A stretch of 64,000 nt of DNA from Vandiemenella viatica (taxonomy: Eukaryota; Arthropoda; Insecta; Orthoptera; Morabidae), in contig CM061920.1 in the NCBI GenBank assembly GCA_031002005.1, forward strand, positions 50,570,610 through 50,634,609, given 5' to 3'. Positions 34,389 to 45,189 of the stretch are shown piece by piece; positions within the stretch are counted from its first letter, which is position 1; every line of letters starts with the position of its first letter. The position numbers were made by a program, and so were the translations under genes. The notes under the pieces are model-generated. The model worked only from the letters and a program-made list of their open reading frames with translations. It was not told where the DNA came from and searched no databases.

Positions 34389-35388
34389 NNNNNNNNNNNN
34401 NNNNNNNNNNNNNNNNNNNNNNNNNNNNNNNNNNNNNNNNNNNNNNNNNNNNNNNNNNNNNNNNNNNNNNNNNNNNNNNNNNNNNNNNNNNNNNNNNNNN
34501 NNNNNNNNNNNNNNNNNNNNNNNNNNNNNNNNNNNNNNNNNNNNNNNNNNNNNNNNNNNNNNNNNNNNNNNNNNNNNNNNNNNNNNNNNNNNNNNNNNNN
34601 NNNNNNNNNNNNNNNNNNNNNNNNNNNNNNNNNNNNNNNNNNNNNNNNNNNNNNNNNNNNNNNNNNNNNNNNNNNNNNNNNNNNNNNNNNNNNNNNNNNN
34701 NNNNNNNNNNNNNNNNNNNNNNNNNNNNNNNNNNNNNNNNNNNNNNNNNNNNNNNNNNNNNNNNNNNNNNNNNNNNNNNNNNNNNNNNNNNNNNNNNNNN
34801 NNNNNNNNNNNNNNNNNNNNNNNNNNNNNNNNNNNNNNNNNNNNNNNNNNNNNNNNNNNNNNNNNNNNNNNNNNNNNNNNNNNNNNNNNNNNNNNNNNNN
34901 NNNNNNNNNNNNNNNNNNNNNNNNNNNNNNNNNNNNNNNNNNNNNNNNNNNNNNNNNNNNNNNNNNNNNNNNNNNNNNNNNNNNNNNNNNNNNNNNNNNN
35001 NNNNNNNNNNNNNNNNNNNNNNNNNNNNNNNNNNNNNNNNNNNNNNNNNNNNNNNNNNNNNNNNNNNNNNNNNNNNNNNNNNNNNNNNNNNNNNNNNNNN
35101 NNNNNNNNNNNNNNNNNNNNNNNNNNNNNNNNNNNNNNNNNNNNNNNNNNNNNNNNNNNNNNNNNNNNNNNNNNNNNNNNNNNNNNNNNNNNNNNNNNNN
35201 NNNNNNNNNNNNNNNNNNNNNNNNNNNNNNNNNNNNNNNNNNNNNNNNNNNNNNNNNNNNNNNNNNNNNNNNNNNNNNNNNNNNNNNNNNNNNNNNNNNN
35301 NNNNNNNNNNNNNNNNNNNNNNNNNNNNNNNNNNNNNNNNNNNNNNNNNNNNNNNNNNNNNNNNNNNNNNNNNNNNNNNNNNNNNNNN
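34389..35388. other. assembly gap, exactly 1000 N
   Basis: A run of exactly 1000 undetermined bases, a round number that suggests a placeholder rather than a measured gap. Open frames that appear to cross it are artefacts. It truncates a host exon on the left and a hAT transposase on the right. Confidence 0.99.
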
Positions 35389-35887
35389 TGTTCTTTCCAC
35401 ATCATCGGCCATTTCCTCTATACGTCGCTGCATAGTATTTGCACTCAATGGTATGCACTTCAAAAATAGTTGAGAGTCTTTCTTCATATATTTTCAATTA
35501 CATCTTTTATAGCTGGTACTATAATCTCTTCACCAATAGTGTACGGTTTGCCTTTCTTTGCCATGTTAAGAGAGATGCTTTTGGTTGTCCTCAGTCCTCC
35601 TTCACTATCAGCGCTAGCAGATGACTTCAAATATGTACTTAAATTTGGCCGAACTCTCAATTTCTCTTTTAGCATTTTGAAATACTCAAAATCTCTGTTT
35701 TTCTTATCAGAATGGATCCTTTCCAAGTGGTCTTTTATTTTCGCCGGCTTCTTAGCATCATTGCTGAAAGTTTTTCAAATACCAAGCACATAGGAATAGT
35801 TTCATTAGCAGAAGATGGCACAAAACCATATTTCAAATACTCATGCGAATATTGTCTGCATTTCTTCTTAGCACTGGTAGACGACAT
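35389..35887 (-). pseudogene. hAT transposase N-terminus (ZBED/Buster-like), truncated by gap
   Basis: The minus strand starts MSSTSAKKKCRQYSHEYLKY at 35887, then a BED-type finger (IPMCLVFEKLS, DHLERIHSDKK), the region FEYFKMLKEKLRVRPNLSTY, then KKGKPYTIGEEIIVPAIKD and CIPLSANTMQRRIEEMADDV. This order is characteristic of ZBED5/SCAND3-related hAT-Buster transposases. The finger should read C-x2-C but has Phe for the second Cys. Frame changes near 35735-35760 and 35484-35487 also break it. The catalytic domain would lie in the gap. Whether this is a transposon copy or a domesticated gene cannot be told from the fragment; the lesions favour a dead copy. Confidence 0.8.
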
Positions 35888-36028
35888 CGTAGGTATTAAA
35901 CTCAGATTTATAATATGAACAACATGATACGATCGCAGCACAAACAAAACAGCCAGCAGTAGGCCTAAGAGACGCAACTTATTACCGCACAAGCTATAAA
36001 GAACTGCCTGTTCTTGCTCAGAGTGCAT

Positions 36029-36219
36029 TGTTGCTACTTTTTGCTAACAATAGATATCTAGACTGAAGGAATAATAATTACATCTAAAAGTAACCTATTC
36101 AATAGAATTAGATAGGAAAAAGATAAAAAAGAAGTATCTAAATTTAATGGTTTTCGGTATATTACGATATCTTCTATGTAAAGGACAAAATCTACATTTA
36201 GATATACAATACATAGAGT
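36029..36219. other. short AT-rich spacer
   Basis: No feature recognised; possibly the 5' untranslated part of the hAT element to its left. Confidence 0.3.
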
Positions 36220-36408
36220 GGCTTTACGTCTCGTCGACAGCGCGGTGACTAGAGGCGGGATGGAACTGCGGAGAAGGAACTGGAAGGAATTCGACCATGG
36301 CTTTTTGGAGGAAGCATCCCGGCATTAGCCTTGAGTGATTTGGGAAACCATGGAAAACCCAAATCCGGATGCCTGGACGGTGATTCGAACCAGCGTCCTC
36401 CCGAATAT
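36220..36408 (-). mobile_element. SINE family A copy, 5' truncated
   Basis: It contains TTACGTCTCGTCGACAGCGC, GGAAGGAATTCGACCATGGC, TGAGTGATTTGGGAAACCA and GGTGATTCGAACCAGCGTCC, then stops before the tRNA-like A-box. Its broken 5' end abuts the repeat at 36405. Confidence 0.8.
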
Positions 36409-36800
36409 AAAATGCTTAAATACCCGAAGTAAATAAAAAATAAAGTTTTAATACTTGTTGAGTTCATCACGTAGCTTAGGTAAATAAAATAATTGTGATG
36501 TTGAACTTCTTTCTTACCCCAAAGACGGACATTAGAAGAGACACAATTCGTAAATTGGTCTACATTCGTTTCTCACAGGAACAACCACTAACAAACCAGC
36601 AATGCGAGTGAAGAATAAAGCGCCGAAATCAAACAGTTTGAACGATAAGCTTTGCTCCATTATTACCTCACCGCTTTGCGCCCCAGTAAGAGTCACCGCA
36701 ACAATCCAATTGGTTTGTTTGTTTTCGCTGCTTTGTACTTCGCTCTCGTCGTTGCTATGCTTTCCTCTCCAATATGTTTTCTCCTTAACACATACCTAAA
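36405..36800 (-). repeat. unclassified repeat X, copy 1
   Basis: The reverse complement of this stretch aligns with 49140-49535: ATTTACTTCGGGTATTTAAGCAT, AATGTAGACCAATTTACGA, AGCAAAGCTTATCGTTCAAAC, ACTGGGGCGCAAAGCGGT and ACATATTGGAGAGGAAAGC all have counterparts in order. A shorter third copy lies at 53240-53345. I cannot place it in a known family. Confidence 0.65.
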
Positions 36801-36829
36801 GCGACTCAAGTTATAACGGGGCTAGTCAG

Positions 36830-36979
36830 TTATTTTGGATTTTTGTTGGAATATTCCCATTTTTTCCTAGACCATTTAACTGATCCTCTTTTTTATCAAT
36901 CGACCCCCGGGTATTAATCGACCCCGGAGAACTCTTATTGACCCCCAGGGGTCGATACCGACCACTTTGGGGACCCCTG
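36830..36979 (-). mobile_element. hAT (Charlie-like) terminal fragment
   Basis: Read on the minus strand from 36979, it starts CAGGGGTCCCCAAAGTGGTC and repeats GGTCGAT-type motifs (four GACCCC blocks), the style of hAT termini with CAGGGG ends. The other end is not found, so it is truncated. It sits immediately upstream of another hAT-like fragment. Confidence 0.55.
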
Positions 36980-36982
36980 GTG

Positions 36983-37538
36983 TAAACAAACGATTGAAAA
37001 GAAGTGAAACTCCTATTTTGTATGATAATAGATTTTAATTCAAACTTAAAAGACCGTAATACAGAACTATCGGCGCAGTCTTTATGCATAGTGTGTACTT
37101 TGCTCACAATTTAAAACTGCAATCTCAAAATCTTTTGCGTACAATACAAGAACAACCAGTAAAAGAAAATTTAACTATTTCTGAAGTTATGGATCTAGAA
37201 GAGACAGAAGAAGAGACAGAAAATTCCGACACCGATCGAACTAGTGTTGGTAGTGCTGATACTAGTGAATGTGGTACTGACATAGAGGATGAATAAAATT
37301 ATGTTACCTATGTAGATACACTTATGAATCATTATGTGAGACATTATATGATTCAGTAAGACTTAAAACACACTTGTAAAATGGAAGTTCCTTAAATAAA
37401 ACTATAATTTATCAAATATATTATTTTCTGAAAAAAAACAAAATTTAGAAAAAAAACACGGGTGCTAGGTTTTTTTTCATGTTTTTTTTCACAAAGCTGA
37501 AAAAAAACAAAATGTTTTTTTTTCAGTTTGCAACACTA
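36983..37538 (+). mobile_element. hAT-like right end with acidic ORF tail
   Basis: The end reads CAGTTTGCAACACTA, whose reverse complement TAGTGTTGCAAACTG has the form of a hAT terminus. Subterminal A/T runs flank it. The frame 37084-37296 ends in the acidic stretch EETEEETENSDTDRTSVGSA and could be the tail of a transposase or of an adjacent gene. The left terminus is missing, so assignment is tentative. Confidence 0.45.
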
Positions 37539-37540
37539 GT

Positions 37541-37657
37541 CATAACAGTCTCAAGATCTAGAGTTCACATCTGTAATGTCATAACAGTTTCAAGATCTAG
37601 AGTTCACATCTGTAATGTCATAACAGTCTCAAGATCTAGAGTTCACAACTGTAATGT
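37541..37657 (+). repeat. tandem repeat, 39 bp x 3
   Basis: Three nearly identical 39-bp units (37541-37579, 37580-37618, 37619-37657), each CATAACAGTCTCAAGATCTA then GAGTTCACATCTGTAATGT, with one or two substitutions. A partial fourth (CATAACAATCTC) follows. 39 is a multiple of 3, so one frame stays open. The array abuts the hAT-like end at 37538. Confidence 0.9.
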
Positions 37658-37672
37658 CATAACAATCTCTTA

Positions 37673-38338
37673 GCCGCCTTATGCCAGAATCTTATCGAGT
37701 TATATATGAAATGTTGAAACCAGGAAATATACACAACATTCAATTACGAAGACGTCGACTTGTTCTGGAAGATGCAAAACATTTAAGGGAGCATTCAAGA
37801 TGTACTTTAATAACCAAGGATCATGACATTGGCAGGACAATTAGGATATTTGATAAAATAATTTTGAAGACAATAATTATTTCCTTCGTTTATATTTAGC
37901 ACTACTACTGTCTAGCTATTAAATAAATCTACTCTATTTTTATTCGTACATTTCTATGTACAGTTATGTTAATTTGCAGTGGTTAACAACTTGCTTCAAT
38001 TTCTGAATCATTCTCTGTACTGATAATTGTTTCTCTTGGAGTATGTTTGTAATTTAAGATCAAAAGAAGGTAGAAATTTCACGGAGAAGATTTGTAAATA
38101 TCATCGGCAGCAGCACCAAACGTGCCGTCTGCTTAATTTTTAGCAACCTTTTAAGAAACACTGAACGAAAAGAACTGAATATTTTTTTCATATTCACTTC
38201 CTTTATATCTCAAGTTGCTTACATTTATCAACCAAAGCATATGCTTAATTCTTTTTGTCTTGGTCGCTGTAGTCATTTGACTTTAACTTGCCGTATACAA
38301 GGATAACTAGGATACAACTCAGTGAATTCCGAAAACAA
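37673..38338. other. gene-free stretch
   Basis: AT-rich. The 72-codon frame at 37681-37899 has no recognisable domain. Confidence 0.35.
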
Positions 38339-38346
38339 ATCACTGC

Positions 38347-39134
38347 CAGTGCTCGAAATTGACTGGGCGTTAGGCGTAATTACTCCTGAATTTTTTCATT
38401 TTACGCCTGCAATCTCCGTCAAAGGCGTAGAAAATACGCCTAAGCATCAATTAAAAAAAAAAAAAAAAAAATTCAGTACTTCGTTTTCATTTGCATGTTC
38501 AAGGTATAATTCTAATAATTAATTTCAATTATAATTCCTGACGCATTGTTGATCTATTTCAGAGTTTCAAATAATACGTTTCAGAAGTTCAGAAGATGGG
38601 GCAACAGTGTAGGGGAAGTACCGCGAAGCAAAAGACAATTCTAGTTCATGCGTTTTACATTTAACAAAGGAAGTGAAGATGTCTCGTAAAATTACTGACT
38701 TTATGCTGGTTGTAAAGAAAAGTAATGGTGATGAAAGTATTATAAGCTCTGGCAAACGAGGAATGTCAGAAAATGAAGAAACATCAGATCTTCAGCTACT
38801 ACCAATAGGCCTGCTTGAACTTCACGCAATCCAGGGAGTCAACAAACAAGTAAACGATCAAAAACACTTAGTAACTCACCAGCTACTGTGCCTACTGAAG
38901 ATCATTGTGTAAAATTCAAAAGTTACTGTAATAAATCCAAAAATGAAGAATTATATCAACCAATTTTGGTATATAATACATTAGCACGTTTTAAATTGTG
39001 TTGGAGTAGGTTGTAAGCTATAAAATCTGTATTTTCATAATTTTAATTACGCCTGAGCATTTTCATTTTACGCCTGAGTTTCAAAGTTGGGAGTAACAAA
39101 TACGCCTGGATTTATAAACGAATTTCTAGCACTG
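38347..39134 (+). mobile_element. non-autonomous hAT element, 788 bp, with perfect 8-bp TSD
   Basis: The left end CAGTGCTCGAAATT and right end AATTTCTAGCACTG are inverted repeats (13 of 14), flanked on both sides by ATCACTGC (38339-38346 and 39135-39142). Subterminal TACGCCT motifs occur several times near both ends. The frame 38673-38912 starts MKMSRKITDFMLVVKKSNGD, similar to the N-terminus of some hAT transposases, but stops after 79 codons. The catalytic domain is missing, so it is an internal-deletion derivative. Confidence 0.9.
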
Positions 39135-39142
39135 ATCACTGC

Positions 39143-39443
39143 CCTAGATTCTAAAAGACCACCGCGTAAAATGTTTTCGAAAAGAAAACAAAAATAATAG
39201 TTATTTTAGCTCTGCACAAACTCAGAGATGATTAAAAACTGAAGGGAAAACATCAGTCAAGACCGACAACAATGCTCCCGTTTTTGTAAATCGTCAGTCA
39301 AAACGGAAAACAATGCTCCCGCTGATAAGTTTTCTTGAAGTCGTCAGTCTTCATTCAGTTCAAGTAAAACGTCCGTTTTTCTGTCCACACAGAATGTTTT
39401 GTCTGTTACGTTTTGCCTGAACAAGTAAAACGTCAGTCAAGAC
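39143..39443. other. spacer with repeated GTCAGTCAAG-like motifs
   Basis: Short imperfect repeats such as CATCAGTCAAGACCG, CGTCAGTCAAAACGG and AACAATGCTCCCG (twice) occur. The function is unknown. Confidence 0.4.
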
Positions 39444-40063
39444 TAGGGCTTGCAATCCAGCAAAGCGGGATCCCGCATAATTAGACAGTCTGGCGGATCC
39501 CGCACAAAATTAAGCGGATCCGCAATCCACAAAATCCGGAGGAAACGCGTGTCAGTCTGCGTGACTCGCTGCCCCACTCGGTCTTTGTCGGATATTTTGC
39601 AGTGTTTGCCTGTACCCTTCCAGTTGGCATTTGATTCATGCGAACAAGCGTTTGTTTTTGTCAACTTTCGTCATTCGTAAGTAAATAAATACACTTTTAC
39701 GTATTCATCAAAACTTACGTTTGTAAGGCACATAATATGACATAAGACTCAATATTTTCCATTTTTATTATTTATTTAAAAATTGGTTTAGATTAAAAAA
39801 CAAAAATGTATAACCTCGAAATACACTTAAGACACGCTAAAAAGTTTTAATGTCATTTTGCCAATCAAAACATTGTTAACTGTTAATTTTTTTATCATTT
39901 AACAATAAATTTTTTATTAATTTAATTATTATTTAATTTATTAACGTTTTAAGTAACTATGTTTTAAATATATGCGTTAAAAAACTGTTTGCACCAATCC
40001 TGCACGGATCCTGCGGGATTGGGGCAAATCCCGCGGGATTGAAAACACTGCGGGATTGCAATC
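39444..40063. mobile_element. hAT-type MITE with GC-rich subterminal repeats
   Basis: The left end TAGGGCTTGCAATCCAGCA and the right end TGCGGGATTGCAATCA are imperfect inverted repeats. The flanks GTCAAGAC and GTCAAGTT match at 6 of 8 positions, as for a decayed 8-bp duplication. GCGGGAT, GGATCCCGC and similar motifs cluster at both ends, as in hAT subterminal transposase-binding repeats. The core is AT-rich with no transposase. Confidence 0.6.
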
Positions 40064-40239
40064 AGTCAAGTTACGTGCAGACCGGCTTTTAAAGGCTTAC
40101 GGCGGGCCTGGTTCCTCTTCGTTAAAAATATTCTTTTGTGACTTCTATCACGCCAGAGCTGTGGTATTTCTTAATGCTTCTTCAGTAAAAATAACATATT
40201 TGTAGGTTTTGATTGTGATTTTAATTTTATAATTATTTT

Positions 40240-41069
40240 TAGTAAACCTGAACCATAATATTGAGTTTCAGATTCCTCCAATTCACTTTCTTCCCTGAAT
40301 TAAGCCAAAAAACGTGGCTGAGTCTCATAGTTTGTTTGTATCTGTTTTTGAACTTAAATATATGTCTAATGTTAGTTTCATAAAATTTTGCTTCAGTCCT
40401 TTTCCATGCTTTTACGACATTTGACAAAGACGCATTACTTTACAGAGTACCTAGTTTAATTCGTATTGGTTTCACTATCTTCAGAAATTCTACAACGTAT
40501 CTTGTTATTATTTCTACTTTTTGCTGATTTAAAATGTCTATTACGTTTATGTTCTCATTACAAATCTTCAATAACTTATGCCATTCAGAAATGTAGCCTA
40601 TACTTCAAAACAATCAGCCAATGAATGTCTTGTGGCAGTACCAAGGCTTTCCAACCTTCTTTTTTTCACGTTTGCAGCGTGATCTTTTTGGAAATATTTG
40701 ATAATTTGTGCAGCATGCTCCTTTGTATTGGCCATTTCCAACTTTTTTATAGTAAGTTCAGCAAGTCTGTTGAACAACCATATGTTATAGCATTTTCATT
40801 TTAAATGTTTCTTCCCATTTTTACCATATTGACAGTATTATCTGTTAAAAAAAACTTGCAGCACTACTTTCAGACCCTCTATTAGATCCAAGGCAAGTTT
40901 AGTAAATATATTCAGACGCCTGTGGCTTTCCAAATATGTCTGTCGTGTTACTTTGCTCTGTTGCAATGGTGGCGAAAATATACGGTTCATTGTTAGCATT
41001 TGATGAACCATCAATAGAAAAAATCGACACAATCATTTTAAGGTTTGAGAAACATTCTTCTGCTTCTTC
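40240..41069 (-). pseudogene. hAT transposase remnant
   Basis: Minus-strand pieces in shifting frames give SIDGSSNANNEPYIFATIAT, TKLALDLIEGLKVVLQVFF, NITYGCST-LLNLL, IIKYFQKDHAANVKK and LVLPQDIHW, which follow the order of a hAT catalytic domain. Many stops and frameshifts exist. The gene continues upstream beyond the MITE at 41072-41448. Confidence 0.65.
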
Positions 41070-41071
41070 TA

Positions 41072-41448
41072 GGGGAGCGTGCATAAACCACGTAGATCCA
41101 TTTTGGCCTCCTATGAAACCCCCCTCCCCCACATAGCCCTACTTGGCTTTTGCCTCTACCACCCCCCCTCCACGTAGCACGTGGCGTTTACCCTTTTGAT
41201 TCCAGAAGACATTTTGTTCTGTTTTCTCCAGACTATTGTAAATTACATGCGGAGATAATTAAATGAAGGAAATAAATATTCACAAGCTGTTGTGTGTTCT
41301 GTTCCTTATTTTAACTGTGAAAAATGTTATGAAAGGAAAGCTACGTGGCCTGGCTCGGAACCCCCCCCCTCCCCCACGTAGCCCAGCTTAGCCTTCCAGC
41401 CAACCCCTCCCTCCCCTGGACCGAGCCACGTAGTTTGTGCACGCTCCC
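41072..41448. mobile_element. MITE copy 1 (mariner-type, TA target)
   Basis: Ends GGGGAGCGTGCATAAACCAC and GTAGTTTGTGCACGCTCCC form an inverted repeat of about 25 bp and are flanked by TA at 41070-41071 and 41449-41450. It interrupts the hAT transposase remnant. A second copy, inverted and more diverged, is at 51161-51537. There is no coding sequence. Confidence 0.8.
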
Positions 41449-41450
41449 TA

Positions 41451-41640
41451 GATATATTTCCTCTAATAATTTAGCGGATATATCCTTCGAGATGGTGGTG
41501 AGTAGCCTAGGCGCAACATTGAAATTTTTTTTTTTTTTTACTTGAGGATGTTCTACAGAACTTCTGTTAGTAGCTCTTGCTATTTGCTTGTCTAATACTT
41601 ATTTGTTATATTTTGAAGTTTTTGTCAAAAATGAACTCAG
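41451..41640 (-). pseudogene. hAT transposase remnant, upstream piece
   Basis: The minus strand reads DKQIARATNRSSVEHPQVKK then LLTTISKDISAKLLEEIYL up to the MITE boundary, a pattern seen at the start of hAT catalytic domains (N-x-x-F/VEHPxF). It continues the piece at 40240-41069. Confidence 0.65.
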
Positions 41641-43226
41641 GTTTTTACATTCATTCTTTTTAATTGGAAGCTATGTGAAATTGGAGGAGTGGTATCAATT
41701 CCGTTTCATTATCTGGAAAAATATTTATATCTATTTTTAACGGGATCTTATGTATGGGCTGGCTGACAATGGCAGGAGGTTGTTCTTGAAAAGGTAGTTG
41801 TCTGTGCATAAACTTTTTAAATAATAATTATAAAATTTAGTTGTAAAGGAATCGATTAATAAATAGAAAAATTAAATCGATGAGAAAGCAAATGAGTTAT
41901 GTTATAAAGTTTTTTTCACTATTAATTTTTCACTATTAGATTATACAGACTAGTTTCCCTAGGTACCTTATTATAAATATCACAAAAGTAACAACTTCAG
42001 CAATATCCGATTTTTCGTTTTTACAGACTGCATTGTGGCTTTTTTGACCCTGCATTTCTTATTTACACTTTTACATATAACTCTGCATCCAGTTTTTGGT
42101 AATCTTTTATATAAAAAATTGCCAGATGTCTTCCACCAGACATTTTTATTTTATAGCACAAGCTACATAAGTCATATAAACGCGTTTTTTCCGGTGTTAG
42201 TAACAAAGCGTGGGGAATTCCCTTTCTCCGCTGCCTACACATTAATTTCGTATTGCACTTTTAATGGTAATTACAGCCTTTTTTTTTTTTTTTTAAATTT
42301 CATGATTAATTTGATTTCTTCAAAAAAGTTATGAAAAAATCATGATTTTTCCAACTTTGCTTCTATTGGAGTATTACCAATTAAATGGAATTGGCAATAG
42401 TATGCCCCTAATGGAAATTAACAACTCTGGAAATCTTAGTGAAAAAATTAATTCCAGCAATAATCACATATGGTTTTCATTACAATTCATTGTTTGCAAT
42501 TTTGCCGCCAAGTATCGGGCCGAAATTTTAAATTTATACACATATTCAAAATGTAGCTTACTACTGTGTAACCAGATTTTCTAGACATTAAAATAGAAAA
42601 TAAATTTTAGCGTAAAACAATAACGTAATTAAAACAAAGGATAATGTGGCAATCGATTTATGTCGGCTATTTGAAATATGTGCGTGCTTCGTTTGTAGCG
42701 GGGCACTTGACCTCCACGTAAGCGTGTCCCACATTCCAGTCAGCTGATAACGCAACACGGCTGGGCACAGACAGTTTCGTACACCTTTGAGGTCAGCCAG
42801 TCCAACACAACGTTTTGCTGCTTCTGCCGACTGGGAGCTTACCTCATATGCTGGATATTGACTCTCGCCGGAAATAGACAGCTGACTGGCGCATCCGCAT
42901 GGAGCGCTGGCATCAGCTGTCCCATTCGTGCGCTTTAACGCGCTTCACTGGTTCAGTATGTCTGGCATAAAAGAAGTTACTATCGCCTCACTAAATATTC
43001 AAAATTGTTAATTTTATTCATATATGCCACAATAAAATGCTAAACGACGAGTTCCGTGAGTCTTATCTTGCATAATGAGCATCAAAATATACTCGTAACA
43101 ACATTAAAAGTGGAAGATAAATCATAGACAGTAACCAATTTAATGATATTGTCCAAATGTTCCGCAATTATTGCTTCGTTCATAACATAGTCAAAGCTAT
43201 ATTTTTGTTATAATTATTCCTTATTT
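41641..43226. other. gene-free stretch
   Basis: Mostly AT-rich. The first part may still be decayed hAT sequence. A GC-richer patch at 42690-42960 has no splice or coding signal. Confidence 0.35.
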
Positions 43227-44006
43227 CAGTGTCCCTCAGTCTTTTTCAACGTGGAGTCCAGTGAATTATCGGAAATAATTCTATGGACCACAAACTCACA
43301 TTGGCCATTAATTAATTATTAATCAACTCTGCCAACAGTTCTCCGTACGTACTGCGGCCATTTAAGAGCTACACGCTACATCTGTGACAAGGTCCTCATA
43401 AAATTATCCTCAAAAGAACGCCGCTCTCTCTGATACTAACTGAAAACTTATTTACTGAATAAACTATTGTATTATAGTCACAATGCAATCATATCTTCTC
43501 ATCCTGGATTGTGCTGGTATTTGAAATAATCATGGCTCTTCGAAAGTTTGGCTTAAACTTATAACTTTACAGTAGCGGTCTGGTGACTCAGCGGTTAAGA
43601 TGTCTGCCTAAAGATCGAAAGATCACTGGTTCGAATCTCTGTCCTCGGAGAAGATTTTCAGAGGCCCTAAACCCGACCTTCACCTCTGGCACAGCTTGCT
43701 GTATAATGTGAAGTACGCCAGAAGATTTCCGTGATCCGCAGTCCACGTTAAACTGCAGGTCCCGTACAACTGGTAGGATTACCGGGATAGTTTAAGGCGG
43801 TTAGCGCAGTGTGCAGCCAATAAAAACCCTATCACCAGGTCATTACGACAACATGAGCCTTTATAGCGTAATACAGTGTGAGTAAGGGATCTAGTTCATG
43901 TGAGCAGTTTTAACTAATTAATTTTTTGTTACGATAGATTTAACTCAGAATAAATATTTTTAATATCTTGGCTGGGAGTCCACTTCAAGGACCGCAGGTT
44001 GAAATT
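43227..44006. mobile_element. degenerate hAT-type element hosting a SINE
   Basis: The left end CAGTGTCCCTCAGTCTTTTT then CAACGTGGAGTCC, and the right end GGAGTCCACTTCAAGGACCG then CAGGTTGAAA, resemble the termini of hAT elements of the CAGNG type. The right terminus is decayed and no target duplication is clear. A family B SINE lies inside at 43573. Confidence 0.45.
43573..43830 (+). mobile_element. SINE family B copy
   Basis: GCGGTCTGGTGACTCAGCGG, the B-box CACTGGTTCGAATCTC, CCCGACCTTCACCTCTGGCA, GTACGCCAGAAGATTTCCGT and TTAAACTGCAGGTCCCG occur in family order. Confidence 0.85.
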
Positions 44007-44036
44007 ATTATTACTATTTTTGCTTATGGATTTACT

Positions 44037-44268
44037 TGTTGTCGTCGAGGTCATTAAGGAGGGAAGGATTTTTGTTGGTGGGGAGGGGTGAAGAAACGGG
44101 AAATAATTCGACCATGGCCTTTTGAAGGAACCATCCCGGCATTCACCTGGAGTGATTTAGGGAAACGGTGGAAAACACAAATGTGGATAGCCGCACGGGA
44201 TTCGAACCCGCGTCCTCACGAATGCGAGGCCAGAACATTACCGCCCACCCATCAGACTCGGTAGGTTG
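44037..44268 (-). mobile_element. SINE family A copy
   Basis: GTTGTCGTCGAGGTCATTAA at the 3' side, ATTCGACCATGGCCTTTTGA, GGCATTCACCTGGAGTGAT, GGGATTCGAACCCGCGTCC, and the head ACATTACCGCCCACCC. Confidence 0.85.
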
Positions 44269-44360
44269 AAGATCACTGCCATATTTGATACAGCGAAGTT
44301 TGTAGTAACACCTCAACCAAATCAAAAACAAGCGAGAATAAAAAACATGATAGTCTAGAG

Positions 44361-44641
44361 CAGGGGTGGCCAACCCGCGGGCCGCGAGATTCTTCACACT
44401 TTTACAAAATATTTTTTATATTCCATTTTTAGTGTTATATATTTCTTTACAATGTGCGCTTAGTATAATTATTATCATATCATCTATGTTTACATGCAAT
44501 AATAATAGTAAACACAATAATAACTCATGTTTCACTCCAAAAAAATGTATCTAGTGGGGACATATAATTTTATATGCGGCCCGCGGAGTTATGAAGCACT
44601 TCCAAAGTGGCCCGCAGGATCATTTGGGTTGGCCACCCCTG
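44361..44641. mobile_element. hAT MITE, 281 bp, with perfect 8-bp TSD
   Basis: Termini CAGGGGTGGCCAACCC and its exact reverse complement, flanked by GTCTAGAG on both sides (44353-44360 and 44642-44649). GC-rich subterminal CGCGGGCCGC-type repeats surround an AT-rich core. No transposase. Confidence 0.93.
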
Positions 44642-44663
44642 GTCTAGAGTCTAGAGTCTAGAG
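44642..44663 (+). repeat. TCTAGAG x 3 microsatellite
   Basis: Three copies of TCTAGAG start inside the right target duplication of the MITE at 44361, so the array appears to have grown from it. Confidence 0.85.
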
Positions 44664-44961
44664 GCTCAGTGGCACTAAAAAGTGAAAGTTCCCGATTGCG
44701 ACGCGAGTTTGTCCTTTACCTGTGTAGCTTGCTTTCAAGCAGACTGCGATCGTTCCTTTCGGTTTGAGGACTTGAGACACAGGCTTTGAATTGAATAAGG
44801 ATTAAATATAATTAAATTAAAACCCAAAACCTCGAGCAAAGTGCAAAAATTTTAAAAGAGATAAAATTCATCTGGAATTTGTAATCCAACCGCGGAAAAC
44901 GGCAATGTATTCTGCAGCTAATTTTTCGTTGCTCCGTGGCACAGATTTCCGACAACCACAA

Positions 44962-45189
44962 CAGTGGTGGATCCAGGGATGGGGTGGGGGGGCTAGGGGG
45001 CTGAAACCCCCCCCCCCAAACCACCAAGGTCACTCCCGACGACATGGATTTTGGGACTTTTTTTTTTGCTGTACTGATTTTATAAGGGCGGCAATCTGGA
45101 ATAATGAGACTCCTCGCCCGACTCAAGCTCCCCCCCCCCCCAAACCAAATCCTAGTCCCCCCCAAAAAAAAATCCTGGATCCGCCACTG
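44962..45189. mobile_element. MITE with CAGTGGYGGATCCAG ends
   Basis: The left CAGTGGTGGATCCAGGGAT and right ATCCTGGATCCGCCACTG are inverted repeats; ACCACA follows or precedes each end, suggesting a decayed 6-8 bp duplication. The interior has runs of C, G, A and T and no gene. Related ends occur at 48969-49129. Confidence 0.75.

Noticed and set aside
34116..35487. Four long open frames of 366-439 codons over the middle of the window
   Set aside because: They consist almost wholly of undetermined residues from the 1000-N gap.
36983..37660. GTCATAAC at 37539-37546 as an 8-bp target duplication of a hAT element
   Set aside because: The same string recurs at each unit of the 39-bp tandem repeat and no matching left flank exists, so it cannot be claimed as a duplication.
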